Positions 54,557-64,000 of a stretch of DNA of 64,000 nucleotides are shown here, piece by piece (within the stretch, counting starts at the first letter, position 1; every line of letters starts with the position of its first letter). The translations under genes and the position numbers were made by a program. The stretch spans positions 248,001 through 312,000 of the forward strand of contig JAFKAC010000037.1 in NCBI GenBank assembly GCA_025766275.1, in the 5' to 3' direction. Below the pieces are notes generated by a model that was not told the DNA's origin, did no database searches, and saw only the letters and a program-made list of their open reading frames with translations. This DNA is from Lactarius indigo (taxonomy: Eukaryota > Basidiomycota > Agaricomycetes > Russulales > Russulaceae).

Positions 54557-55690
54557 ATGATTTCCGAGAACGTGTTTCACCAGCGCGGCATCACCCTACT
54601 TTACCGCACCTTTAATCTCATAATCCAGTCCGTTATTTATGGCAGGTTTCATATCCTTATCTCTATGCTCCATCCGAACTCATACGTATTCAGGGATCTA
54701 CGCAACACTTATCATCATCTCAACATATCTAATGACGTGAGTGATATTACTGTATATCCCTCCGGAAAAATCAATTTAACCGGTCCGACCAATGTAAAGC
54801 CAAAAGGGCCTGCAGTTTCCGAGCCAGAAGATTATGTTCGGCGTGATAGTCTTCATGTTTTCCTTGTCAACTGCGTACCTGGCTGTCTCAATGGCGGATT
54901 TGATCATTCTCATCAAGACCTGGTATCTCGCTATAGATCTCTCAACCAGTAGGAGGAGCCCTACAGAGACACTTCTAGTTCTATTCAACGCTTTGGCCCC
55001 CATCAATGTTGGTAGATGATCTTACTCTCACATTGTGTACTAATGAACCCACAAAGTAGTATGCCCTAACGGACGGCGTCGTCGTCTGGAGAGCTTGGAT
55101 CATATGCCGTGATGAATACAGAAAACTTTTGAGAGCGCCGATTGTGATGCTTGTGTTAACGATGTGTACGTCATCCTCCCCTCTTACCGTCTGAGTTCCA
55201 CGAGCGGGCCCCCTTACCAGTTGGTGTCGCATCGACCATCGGTGTCAGAGTCTTCATAAACGTCGACCCCGCGAATAGAGAAAGCCGCCTTGCCGATACC
55301 ATCAACGTCTTCCAGGAGATTACGTATATTTCTTCGCTTGTCACTAATATTTTGGGTACGGGAATCATTTCGATGAAAGCATGGTACACTTGGGGTTTCT
55401 GGATAGGTAGAACAATTACTGATTAGCTGCTATAGGAGGTATCGAAAATTGATTGTAGCGGATCTGCAACATGTCGTAAACAAAAGGACAAAGGCAGAAA
55501 AGGTGTTGGCCCTTCTTGTAGAATCCGGCGTATTTTATATTTTTTCTGGCGTGCGCCTGGTCTCTTCTCTAAAACGAAAGACGTAAGCTAACTCTTCATT
55601 GATTCAGGCATTTATGGTCGCGTCGTCCCTTATACGTCTGCCTGTCTCCCACTTTACACTTGAGAGTTTATTGTCGCAAAATTCGGGAAG
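54557..55690 (+). pseudogene. Multi-pass membrane protein, copy C (3'-truncated)
   Basis: It starts MISENVFHQRGITLLYRTFN and follows copies A and B through the fifth hydrophobic segment (LISSLV-type block reading YISSLVTNILGTGIIS) and the FYIFSG exon. The first intron has a GC donor (TATG then GCAGGTT). The other introns keep GT and AG. Homology stops within the next exon, after SLIRLPVSHFTLESLLSQ, at about 55680, where the AT-rich segment begins; the last hydrophobic segment and the tail are missing. The protein, if made, would lack the end of the membrane domain. Confidence 0.75.
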
Positions 55691-55985
55691 GGGGTTATAA
55701 CGTCTTATAATGATTTAATGTAATGTAATTTTGCCGGAACATTGTAACCATTATAAGAAAGACTGGCTTCTGATAATCGGCTTTGTAATTATACTTGTAA
55801 GTTGCCTTATTAAGTGATTATAAGGCCCGATGGATCATGTCATTTATTATAAGAAACACGTAGTATTACCAGATCGATCACGATTATAATGTATGATTCC
55901 ATTATAATTCTCCTTACAAGATCAACTCCCTTTCTGATAATTCAACAAGCTACGGCCCGGGTTGCTAAATCATAAAAATTACATA
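55690..55985. repeat. AT-rich segment with many TTATAA/ATTATAA motifs
   Basis: About 300 bp in which TTATAA or ATTATAA occurs at least six times in both orientations (CTTATAATG, CATTATAAG, CGATTATAATG, CCATTATAATTC). It begins exactly where copy C loses homology, so it may be an insertion, possibly a MITE-like element. No clear terminal inverted repeat or duplication was found. Confidence 0.45.
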
Positions 55986-57130
55986 ATTTATTTACAACCT
56001 TTTTTTGTCGGTCAATGAAGGGGAGGGTCGATGAGCGAAAGGGCACATGCCCCAGTCTGCATGTACCGTCTCCTTATTCCTGCCCCATACATATGCAGGG
56101 GGAGGGGGAGGGCACCTGCACCTTTCTGTATGTCTCCCATTCACACATCGCCCCTGCAAGCTGACCAGTATGCCACACCTGTGTTTGTGCGCTGGTGCTA
56201 CGCAAGCAAAAAGCAGAGGGGGCATACCCTCTGCCACACTTCACGCGGCCCCATGTTCATGTATTGCACAAGAGCGGGGGAGGGGGGGGTTGCTATTGTA
56301 GACATGGGTTCCTGTCAGCATGTCAATGGGAAGGGAAAGGAGAAGACGTACCACGGCGCAAAAAGGGTTTGTATGTCCCGTTCACTGTGCACTACTCTTA
56401 GCACGCACATGATCCACGGCAAACAAAAACCTAGCTCCGCATCTGGATGAGTCGTGGGAGGTAGTTCCGACTCCGGCAGCAGCTTTAGCTTCTTGAAGCC
56501 GCGCTCACAAGGCTCGTTGAGGGTGAGACGGATGATAGCACCAAGAGGAAGAGAGACGCAGCCAAGCCCAACTGAGAAGAGCCATTCTCTAGCCCCTATG
56601 CGCGTGACGTCGAAAGCGGCACCACCAACGAAACAGATTAAGACTTGTACGGCAACCTCTGATGGAAGATTTTAGCCATGCTACACAAACTCAGAAGAGA
56701 GGACACACCGGTGGTGATGACGGCCATGAAATACCGATTCTTCGACATGCCTTCCAACTTTCAATCCAGCCGTCGGCAGTTGAACGAATTGAAGATCTGC
56801 GCGAACACGAACATATTGAAAACAAGTGTCTGCACAATGTTGTTGCGGTGTTTGCACGCCTCGTTGTGGTGAGGTGGGCACAAGGGGAAGTGGGTGGGCG
56901 TCCTAAAAAAAAAAAAAAAGGGAGGATCCTCTGTACATCGACAGAGGTGGAGAGGAGAAGAAAACGGACATGATATGTGCGCGCTGCCTTTTGTGGTAGA
57001 TAGATGGGTGGGGAGTCCTTAAAAAAAAAGGGGGGGGAGGGGAGGGTCCTCATCTGCATATCAATGGTGCAGGAGAAGGGGGAAAGAAAGGCACATACGT
57101 CGGGGTGCAAATGTGGGGGGTAACAAAGAA
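55986..57130. repeat. Low-complexity G/A-rich region with degenerate repeats and homopolymers
   Basis: Contains poly-A runs (56905-56919, 57021-57029) and poly-G runs (for example 56279-56288), and loosely repeated units such as GGGTCCTCATCTGC / GGATCCTCTGTACATC followed by GGAGAAG-rich DNA. It surrounds the ATPase relic at 56440-56885. No other coding signal. Confidence 0.5.
56440..56885 (-). pseudogene. C-terminal relic of a PMC1-type Ca2+-transporting P-type ATPase
   Basis: On the minus strand a frame reads HRNNIVQTLVFNMFVFAQIF then NSFNCRRLD, TGA, KLEGMSKNRYFMAVI, and after a gap EVAVQVLICFVGGAAFDVTR, IGAREWLFSVGLGCVSLPLG, AIIRLTLNEPCERGFKKL. These are the last transmembrane helices of plasma-membrane/vacuolar Ca2+-ATPases (TLVFN-FVFxQxFN, then ARxWxxSxxLGxxSLPxGxxIR). 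The catalytic domain is absent, there is a TGA in frame, and the DNA on both sides is low complexity. A gene remnant. Confidence 0.8.
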
Positions 57131-58078
57131 GTGGGTACTACACAGTGGGTAATACACTCGGAAGGGAAGGCTGGACGACGACGTTGAATTCAAACTTGCT
57201 TATAAGCTAGCCACCCTGAAAACATGGCAGGTTTTGATGCTATCTGGGGCTGCGAACGTAGGGGGAGTGACAGAAGGAGGGAGGGCATGCGGAAGGGAGG
57301 GAACTTGAGTTGGGGTACAGAAGAAAGTGTCGTGTTCGAATCCGAACTTGCTTACCAGTGCTTACTAATCGCATTCCTTTTTGAGAAACTAGCCACCCTA
57401 TAGTAGATTGCTCCGCGCTAAGGGCCAACGAGATATATCATTAGCAGAGTGAGATGTACCATAACATGGTGTCAATACTTGTGCATCCAAGGCGTTGCGA
57501 ATAGTCCAGGAAGAGAACCCCAAAGCTTCCCAATCCTGAACGGCAAGTGCTGATAGTTGATCCTGGCGCTCACGTGCAATGTCAAGCGTGTAATATTAAG
57601 CACCCAGAAGCGCAAGCAGAAGCGCCTCGGCAAGTCGTTCAGTAATATGAATCCCTCGGGTTGTTCACACCTTCACTATGCGTAAAACGGAGAGAACGGA
57701 AACTGCGCATCATACGGTGCACGTAAAGGCTAGGTAGCGCCGTCTACCTGAAACGCAGCAAGCTGTTCGATGAGATCGACAGCTTTCTCAACCCGACCAT
57801 ATGTCGCGTTCAGCCTAATCAACTCCCGGGTAGCTTCGTTGCCATTCATGCCCATGAGGACGGAGCCCCAATTCTCACAAGGACCGAGGATGGTGAGGGC
57901 TTGATCAAGAAGTGCGACGGTTTGTAGAAAACTAAACCGGAAAGGATATCTCACGTTTCAGACGACTCTGTCTCTCAATGTCCGAGTCTAATAGATCAAC
58001 TAAACTAGACAGAACTCTAGGAGTCTATTGGTGAGGGAACAGGTACCGTTCTCTTATTAGTGGCTTTCGTCGTTGGTT
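57131..58078. other. No assigned gene
   Basis: A minus-strand frame at 57730-57954 reads protein-like (LDQALTILGPCENWGSVLMG, ELIRLNATYGRVEKAVDLIE) and ends at a stop, so it may be the last exon of an unidentified gene or fragment. The rest shows nothing. Confidence 0.35.
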
Positions 58079-59734
58079 TCACCTTTTGAGTGGTGGCTGC
58101 TTCTTTTTAGACTGACGCTTGGGGCGACGCACTGCAATGTCCAGCTCGTGGTCATCTGCCATAAGTTTTGTGTCGGTGTTTGCGTCCTTCGGGGGTTGCC
58201 CCATCTGATCATTGACAGGGGCTGGACCCCGCACACCATTAGAACTAGGGGATTGAGTGTAAGGAATCAGTGCTGGATCGTCGTCGGCAGCACCCATGGG
58301 CTGAGCCACATGGGCTGGAGGGCTAGATAAGCAGGTGACTTCAGAAAGTTCGGCTTGCTGGAGGCGTTTGAGTAGATCTTCGACGTCTCCTCCATGGCCT
58401 TGATTGAGGGAACCTGTGCCAGATGAACTAGTCGCAGCTTCCAAGTCCGTTTTGAAGAGGTGGCCGTTAAACCAAGAAAATAGTTCCGTGCGGTAGCTAA
58501 TGGGAAAACGAATGATGGATTCCTTGTACAACTTGAAGCGTTCCTTCCAAATAACGCCACTGGGGCCCTTGGTCCTCGTAAATGACTGGTCTTGGCTGCA
58601 TGCATATATGAGCTAATAAATCGGGTCAGTAAAGGAGGACATCACAACACTATGACTTACGAGGGTCGCTGCCATTGCAATCATCCCCGCGGTGGTCCTT
58701 TTCACACCCCAGAGGACCGCTTTCGGCGCACGATTCCCAGTACCTGAACCATCTATCGATGAGGGCCCGTACAAGATGATTTTAAGGAACTGAAGAACAT
58801 GTTAGCAGTACACACGACCAAAGATTCTTAGACTCATACATACCTTCACTAGCGCCATGCACTGGAATGGACGGGTACTCGAGGTGTCCTGGTCGGGGAA
58901 TAGAAGCCGTGGCCAAAGTGGATACAGTTCGGATGGCTTCCCAGGGTTTTCAAGGAGCCGACGCAGCACTGGGGCACTTGTACGATCGAAAGTTTTCAAG
59001 AAAAAAGTAGAGTCGACCTCAAGCACGTGGCTCGCATAAGTGCGCACCAAGTGCACCGAATTTGCCCGTTCCTGGTTCAATTGCTTCAAGAACTATTATG
59101 TGGATCACTGATTCAGAGACGCGGTCTGGGGGTATGTGCAGAGGCGATTGAAACTTACGATTGATATGAAGGACCGCTTTCGATTGCGATCCGCAAGTAA
59201 CTGCCGGAGGCTAGGCGCAAGATCTAAATAAAGCTCAGCCATAACACCGCGGACTTCGGCATGGGGATCATCGGGGGAATAGCGTGCGGGATTGAGCGGA
59301 TCGAAGTTCTGAGGGAAGGGGACCTCGAGCGTAGCGGTGTCGACCCAAAGCTCCCCAACCACGGAGAACCTACCCCCAGCATGCGAAATTTCCTTCGACT
59401 CTCCGGATAAAGATCCCCTTGGAGCCCTTGCGGCATTTGTGGGCCTGCGAGAGGCCGCCAACTCGTCACGATCAATTTTTAGCGCCTTGTACTTCTCGAC
59501 AAGTAACTGGTAATCGATCTGGATATTTTTGAGTGACTAGAAGAGTGACAGGTCAAGTCCAGTTAGCACAAAAACAGACAAGATTGTATGACTGACATCA
59601 CGCAGTTGCGAAGCTGTCAACTCGTCGACATCCAATGTCACCATGGGCCGCAATAGCGCCTCGTCATCTGACTCCAAACCGTCAGGGAAGGAATCGGGCT
59701 GTGAGGAAAGTGATTCGTTGTTGTCGTCGTCCAT
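58079..59734 (-). CDS. DUF6698-like protein of unknown function
   Basis: Five exons, all in phase 0: 59734-59597, 59536-59159, 59092-58844, 58789-58661 and 58612-58079, total 475 aa. The start is MDDDNNESLSSQPDSFPDGL; then a coiled segment (LKNIQIDYQLLVEKYKALK), a central domain (LYLDLAPSLRQLLADRNRKR, TFDRTSAPVLRRLLENPGKP), KAVLWGVKRTTAGMIAMAAT, YACSQDQSFTRTKGPSGVIW then ERFKLYKESIIRFP, and a disordered tail ending with a basic cluster (RRPKRQSKKKQPPLKR). The AVLWGxKRTTAxMIA block and the following CSQDxSF..TGPxSGI-like block are what I recall from the DUF6698 family, which is expanded in Agaricomycetes and often near transposons. No catalytic motif is seen. Confidence 0.75.
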
Positions 59735-60240
59735 GTAAAAAAAAGTATATTCGTGAGAGTCAATGGGAAGGACAAAGTCAGCGAATCAGTGATGCGTCGA
59801 CAATGACAACAACTTCTTACCTCTTATATCCTATAGTCGCCTTTCAATCGCCAAAAGAAAAGGTTCAATACAGCACCTAGAAAGTCCACGTCCACGTACA
59901 AAGACACCTGCTATCCTGGCGTGAATGGTTCTGTTACAACATGATTGACGTCTAGATCAACTGTATTGATCAGCACTCTTCTAGATAATCGGAGAAAGGG
60001 GTTTGAGTGATCGGCCATGCGATTGTTGTGTTGATACTTACGTGTGGCGATGACGCGCCGGCATTGCTCTCAAGAACAATCATACTTTATTGATGATTGG
60101 AGAAAAGGATGCGAGTTCATCGATCATGCGATTGTTGTACTGGTACTTACGTGTGACGACCTCATCGGAGACATAGGTGATAGCAATAGGACGAGAAAGT
60201 TCTTGGGCGCCACTAGGGTTGACAAATATTCCGTCCTCAG
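59735..60240. other. No gene assigned
   Basis: A short repeat is visible: a GCGATTGTTGT-containing stretch with (T/A)TACTTACGTGTG occurs at about 60018-60050 and 60128-60160. Nothing else is recognised. Confidence 0.35.
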
Positions 60241-60420
60241 CTAGGAATCGTCAGATCTTTGTCTCGAGAGCAGAGATGTCACGATAAAGCTTCTTGAGCT
60301 GGACGGAGAAGGCACTCGTCTTGGACTCTTTGTGGGCTTTGTGGTCGAAGACGGAAGATGGCACCGATGAACCATCTGTAGTGCTGGAAGAGAGGGCGAA
60401 ATTGGAAGAGACGATGGAAT
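60241..60420 (-). pseudogene. Possible N-terminal fragment of an EST1/SMG7-like protein
   Basis: One minus-strand frame reads SVFDHKAHKESKTSAFSVQL then KKLYRDISALETKI and a TGA. This resembles the start of EST1/SMG5-7-type proteins, which bind telomerase or act in RNA decay, but only about 35 residues are present and no downstream exon could be found. Low confidence. Confidence 0.35.
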
Positions 60421-60504
60421 TTGCGTATGAGCAGACTGAGGATATGGAAGCATTGTAATAATACTCACTAGAAAGCTTTGGCGCCGCCCCCCGATCACAA
60501 TCAC

Positions 60505-60937
60505 GTCAATTTTGCGCCATCAGATTGACAAAGTCCCCGAACTCGTCCTGGTATTACTCAATGTCATTGAGATTGTCGATTTTGGTGTGTTCATTATCAA
60601 GACGACCAGCTTTATCAAGAAAGACAAGTACCAGTGCCAGTGCGGGGGGATATAGAAAGCGCGATACCAGGGTCATCGGCACCAGCTGTTCTCAGCGCGC
60701 CCGACAGGCATTGTCAGCACAAGGCAGGTTCGTGGAAGTAATGATCAAGATGAGGACGGTGTAATATTACTCTTCGATGTAATAATAATATTAGACTAAT
60801 CGATATAATAAAGGGCGCAACCTTTGTTGATTTCCCACGCTTAATAATTTAATAACATTATTACCATTGCCCCTTCGTGTTCTTTGTCTTTATCACCCAC
60901 ACCATCCCCACTATTCGCTGTAAACACTTCCCTTCTT
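60505..60937. other. No gene assigned
   Basis: A plus-strand frame near 60530-60640 reads IDKVPELVLVLLNVIEIVDF then GVFIIKTTSF, protein-like but short. 60760-60870 is AT-rich with AATAATATTA motifs and may be the terminal region of the Plavaka element; no inverted repeat could be confirmed. Confidence 0.3.
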
Positions 60938-63900
60938 ATGCCAAAAGCAAGTCAATCTCCGAGCAAAAACAAGAAATGTCCAATATGTTGCACTAGATAC
61001 CGCATCCAAGGTTATCCTGCCCATGTCAAGAAGTGTGAAAGAGAACGAGAGGAGCGCCAGGGGGACAAAAGATACGTCAAGGCTCTGGAGAAGAGACTTC
61101 GTGCACTAGATACTCTTGGTGCGTGATGGACAACTAATAATATTTGACATACTGACCATGTTTTATGAATCAGCTCCGAGTGCCGCCATAATTCCAGATG
61201 AACCCCTACCCCGTACCTTCACTGCTGCCGAACCGATGGATCTTGACGCTGGATGGGGGACATCTGAGTCAGGTGCGCTATATATCAATCTTCCTAGCAG
61301 TTGGTTTGATCATCTACTCAGTGCGTGAACCAACACCTCCTGTCGCACGAGCAACTGGCTCTTCTAATAACCCTAAATTTACGGTCGAATACCACCCAAA
61401 TAGTGGACGAAGGCCTGAACCACTTCGTGAGGAGCCCAGCAACACACGTCGACGTACCAACCCCCCCCCTCATAAAACGGAGCCGTGGCGGCCGTTCTTT
61501 CGAACACGCGAAGACTTCGTGTTCTCGGAGGTTCTCATGGAGATTGGAGTGACCAAGGATCAATACGACCGTCTCTCTAAGATTGTCGGAACGTGCATCG
61601 ATGGCAAGGGCACACTTACCCTGTTGGCTTACCCGGACATGATGGGTGCATGGGAGCGCGCCTCGTCTCAACTGACGCCCGTGAGGCTACTAGTTGTATT
61701 GAAGTTTAATTGCTAACCTTTTCAAGTGCTAGTTTGTTTTCGACAATATTGCAGTCCCATACAAAGGTGAGGATCGCATGTTCGAAGTATCTTATCGCCC
61801 ACTGTGGGACTGGGCGGTTGATCTCATCATGGATCGGCAATTGGCCCAACATTTTGAATGGGATGCGCGGAAGATTTTCAAGCACGATGGAGAGACTACT
61901 TCTCGTGTGTATAGTGAGCCTTGGACTGCGGACGCGTTTTGGAACTTTCAAGTACGCATACCACTCTTTATTGTCTCCTTGTAGCACTTGTTCCAATGTG
62001 TACGATTTTATTGTTGAACCAATCATTGCAGTCTCGGATCCCAAAGGGTGCGCGTCCGTTGTGCTTCATCCTCTATGCGGATAAGTCGAAGCTGTCAAGT
62101 TTCGGCACAGAAATGGCCTACCCAGTGATCGCACGCTGCGCGAATCTACCAGTTGAGATTCGGAATAGCAACAGCACTGGTGGTGGCCGCGTTATCGGAT
62201 GGTTGCCGATTGTAAGTTTTCTCGCAGACTCAGATAGGAGATATCTAATGTTGTACTGCACTTATTCTAGGTCCCGGAAAATCCAGAGGACTCTAAGGAG
62301 ACGGCATTCGTCAACTTCAAACGCGAGGTCTGGCATCGCGCGTTCCGTCGCATAATCGAATCCATCATCGAGAAATCTAAGACGGGTTGCTGGCTTCGGT
62401 GTGCCGATGGCACTGACCAATTATTTTACCCTGGCATCATCATATTATCTGCCGACTATGAAGAACAGTAAGTACTTTATTCTATCACCGCCTGAATCGG
62501 CTGACCCCAATGTATTAGATGCATTATGTCTCTTATCCGGGGCACTCGCGGCAAACGGCCCTGCCCGGTTTGTTTGGTCCCCGACGACGAGCTCACTGAC
62601 ATTACAAGGACTTGGCCGTTGAGGTCAACGGCAGAGATGCAGAAAATCATCGTACGTGGGCGCACCCTCCCCAAGAACGTTCGCGAGAAACTTCTCATTG
62701 GACATGGGCTTCGTGATATTGATGTGAGTCTCATTGATTATTTCCTCTAATAATCATGCGTAACTATGAGTTCAGAACGTGTTCTGGCTTGTCAACAATT
62801 CGGACCCATATCGCGCGCTGTCCTTCGACAGGCTTCATTCAAACAATACTGGCCTATTCGGGCACCATTTGTGGCGGGAGTTCAAGGCTTTGGCTCAAAC
62901 ATGGGGCGGCGCAGCGTCGAAAGTCGATCAACAGTAAGATATTTCCCGTCTTATCCAAGTCGATGTCCAAGTGCTTTATTCCTTCAGATTTGATCTCGCG
63001 CCTCGCTGGCGTGGCCTACATCACTTCCCTGCAGTGATGAAGGTGTCTTTCACGGATGGCACAAAGTTCGAGGATATATCCAAGGTGCGTCAACTATATG
63101 TGGCTTCATCGCGTCAACTGATTGACTCTGAATCGTCGGAATCACCCCAGGTTGTGGTCTTTGCCGCACATAATGTTATTCCGCAGGACAGCAAGAAAGG
63201 GTGGCAATTACTATATTGTCTACGAAGCCTGTCCATCTTAGATTTGCTCTTATCTCTCGAGGCACACACGGAGAAGACGATTCTCGCTGGGCGGAACGAA
63301 CTGAAGAAGTTTGCTGACTTCATGGAGGTACTCGTTTTTTCTTTTTTCGATGACTCCGCGGTATTGATCTACATAATAGAACTATATTCTACTATTTTCG
63401 GGATCGGCGGAAGAAGATAATGAGAAAGTCAAAGACTGGAACTTCCCTAAGATGCACGCGTTGGTCCACGGCTTCGACGATATCGAAGCGAAAGGTGCCT
63501 CACGCAATTACAACACGAAACCGAACGAGAAATTTCACGGCCCCCTCAGGAAGCTGTACTTGAATCGGACCAATTTCAAGAACGTTGTACCTCAGGTCAG
63601 TCGCATACATTATCTTTATAGTTTATTTCTGACAATTACCATTTAACATAGATCTTGAGGTACGATCATTTTGCGTTTATTTCAGCGCTAATCCGGGACC
63701 AAATCGACGAACTCGATGCGGCGGCTTCATGTCATGTGCAGACGTTGGACGACGACGACGACGTGGAGGACGCTTTGGGGAGCACACAAGAACAAGATAT
63801 TGGTCCCTCCCTTGGACCCACATTGACAGTACATGATGGCTCATCGCATCAAGGGAGAAGTACGACGTTCGATGCCGGGGCCGTTGTCCTGCGGTCGCAA

Positions 63901-64000
63901 CAGCCCCCAGTTACATTAAAAACTCTTGAAGGCACTAACGCTGAAAATCCGACTTTCAGAAACTTCCGTGCGAGACTCGCGACTTGGTTGACTGTTGTTC
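60938..64000 (+). CDS. Plavaka-type (CACTA-like) transposase, 5' part; runs off the window
   Basis: ATG at 60938. Early exons 60938-61118 and 61174-61272, then one from 61322, join in frame, with further short introns. The N-terminus (CPICCTRYRIQGYPAHVKKC) is a C2HC zinc finger, usual in this group. Later exons give EDRMFEVSYRPLWDWAVDLI, RPLCFILYADKSKLSSFGTE (the usual position of the first catalytic Asp), LFYPGIIILSADYEEQ, CPVCLVPDDELTDITRTWPL, NVFWLVNNSDPYRALSFDRL, MKVSFTDGTKFEDISK, DWNFPKMHALVHGFDDIEAK and NYNTKPNEKFHGPLRKLYL. This order matches basidiomycete Plavaka transposases. One junction (63328-63415) does not join in frame with simple GT-AG choices and may be damaged or misread. The last exon from about 63654 is open to the window end. 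Confidence 0.85.

Noticed and set aside
57325..57380. tRNA-like B box (GTTCGAATCC)
   Set aside because: No matching A box, acceptor stem or anticodon arm was found around it; it lies in repetitive DNA.

Overview
The window looks like a nuclear segment from a filamentous basidiomycete, most likely an Agaricomycete. The evidence is the short (45-90 nt) GT-AG introns in nearly every gene, the types of retrotransposon present, a Plavaka-type transposase, and expanded families (P-loop GTPases, multi-pass membrane proteins, DUF6698-like proteins) typical of mushroom-forming fungi. I cannot name a species. All gene models were made by eye from frame continuity and splice signals.

Layout. (1) 1-16.6 kb is a nest of LTR retrotransposons. 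A Ty1/copia 3' end lies at 1-1330. A Ty3/gypsy element on the minus strand (gypsy-2, 1331-15661) was split by a solo LTR (1640-10089, TSD TTAGA). That LTR was then split by a nearly intact chromodomain-bearing gypsy element (gypsy-1, 1714-9382, TSD CAAG, LTRs differing at 2 of 454 positions). A diverged relative of the gypsy-1 LTR sits at 16.0-16.6 kb. Gypsy-1 shows the signature of Tf1-type self-primed reverse transcription: the predicted first 11 nt of its RNA are complementary to the site beside its 5' LTR. (2) 16.6-30.4 kb is gene-poor and repetitive. Its centre is a P-loop GTPase gene (22526-26239) whose 3' half is a tandem array of about 26 intron-like units, each separated by exactly 3 nt. 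A second, more diverged array lies at 28.3-28.9 kb. (3) 30.5-34.6 kb is a compact housekeeping block: a DENN/LCHN-like protein, prefoldin subunit 5 head-to-head with it across 101 bp, and a PIN-domain protein. (4) 36.3-44.5 kb is a locally duplicated block with two intact acireductone dioxygenase genes (methionine salvage), one dead copy, a GNAT acetyltransferase with a dead copy, and a GTPase fragment. (5) 47.6-55.7 kb holds three tandem copies of a multi-pass membrane protein gene, the last truncated. (6) 56-64 kb has a Ca2+-ATPase relic, a DUF6698-like gene, an EST1-like fragment and the 5' part of a Plavaka transposase that runs off the window.

The most unusual signal is the one-codon-exon array. 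Splice donors, branch-point-like motifs and acceptors are kept in almost every unit while the intervening codons vary, in two arrays of different age. The second theme is CpG decay: the four pol/gag nonsense codons and both LTR differences examined in the two gypsy elements fit C-to-T change at CpG, as expected from methylated transposons. No tRNA, rRNA or CRISPR array was recognised.
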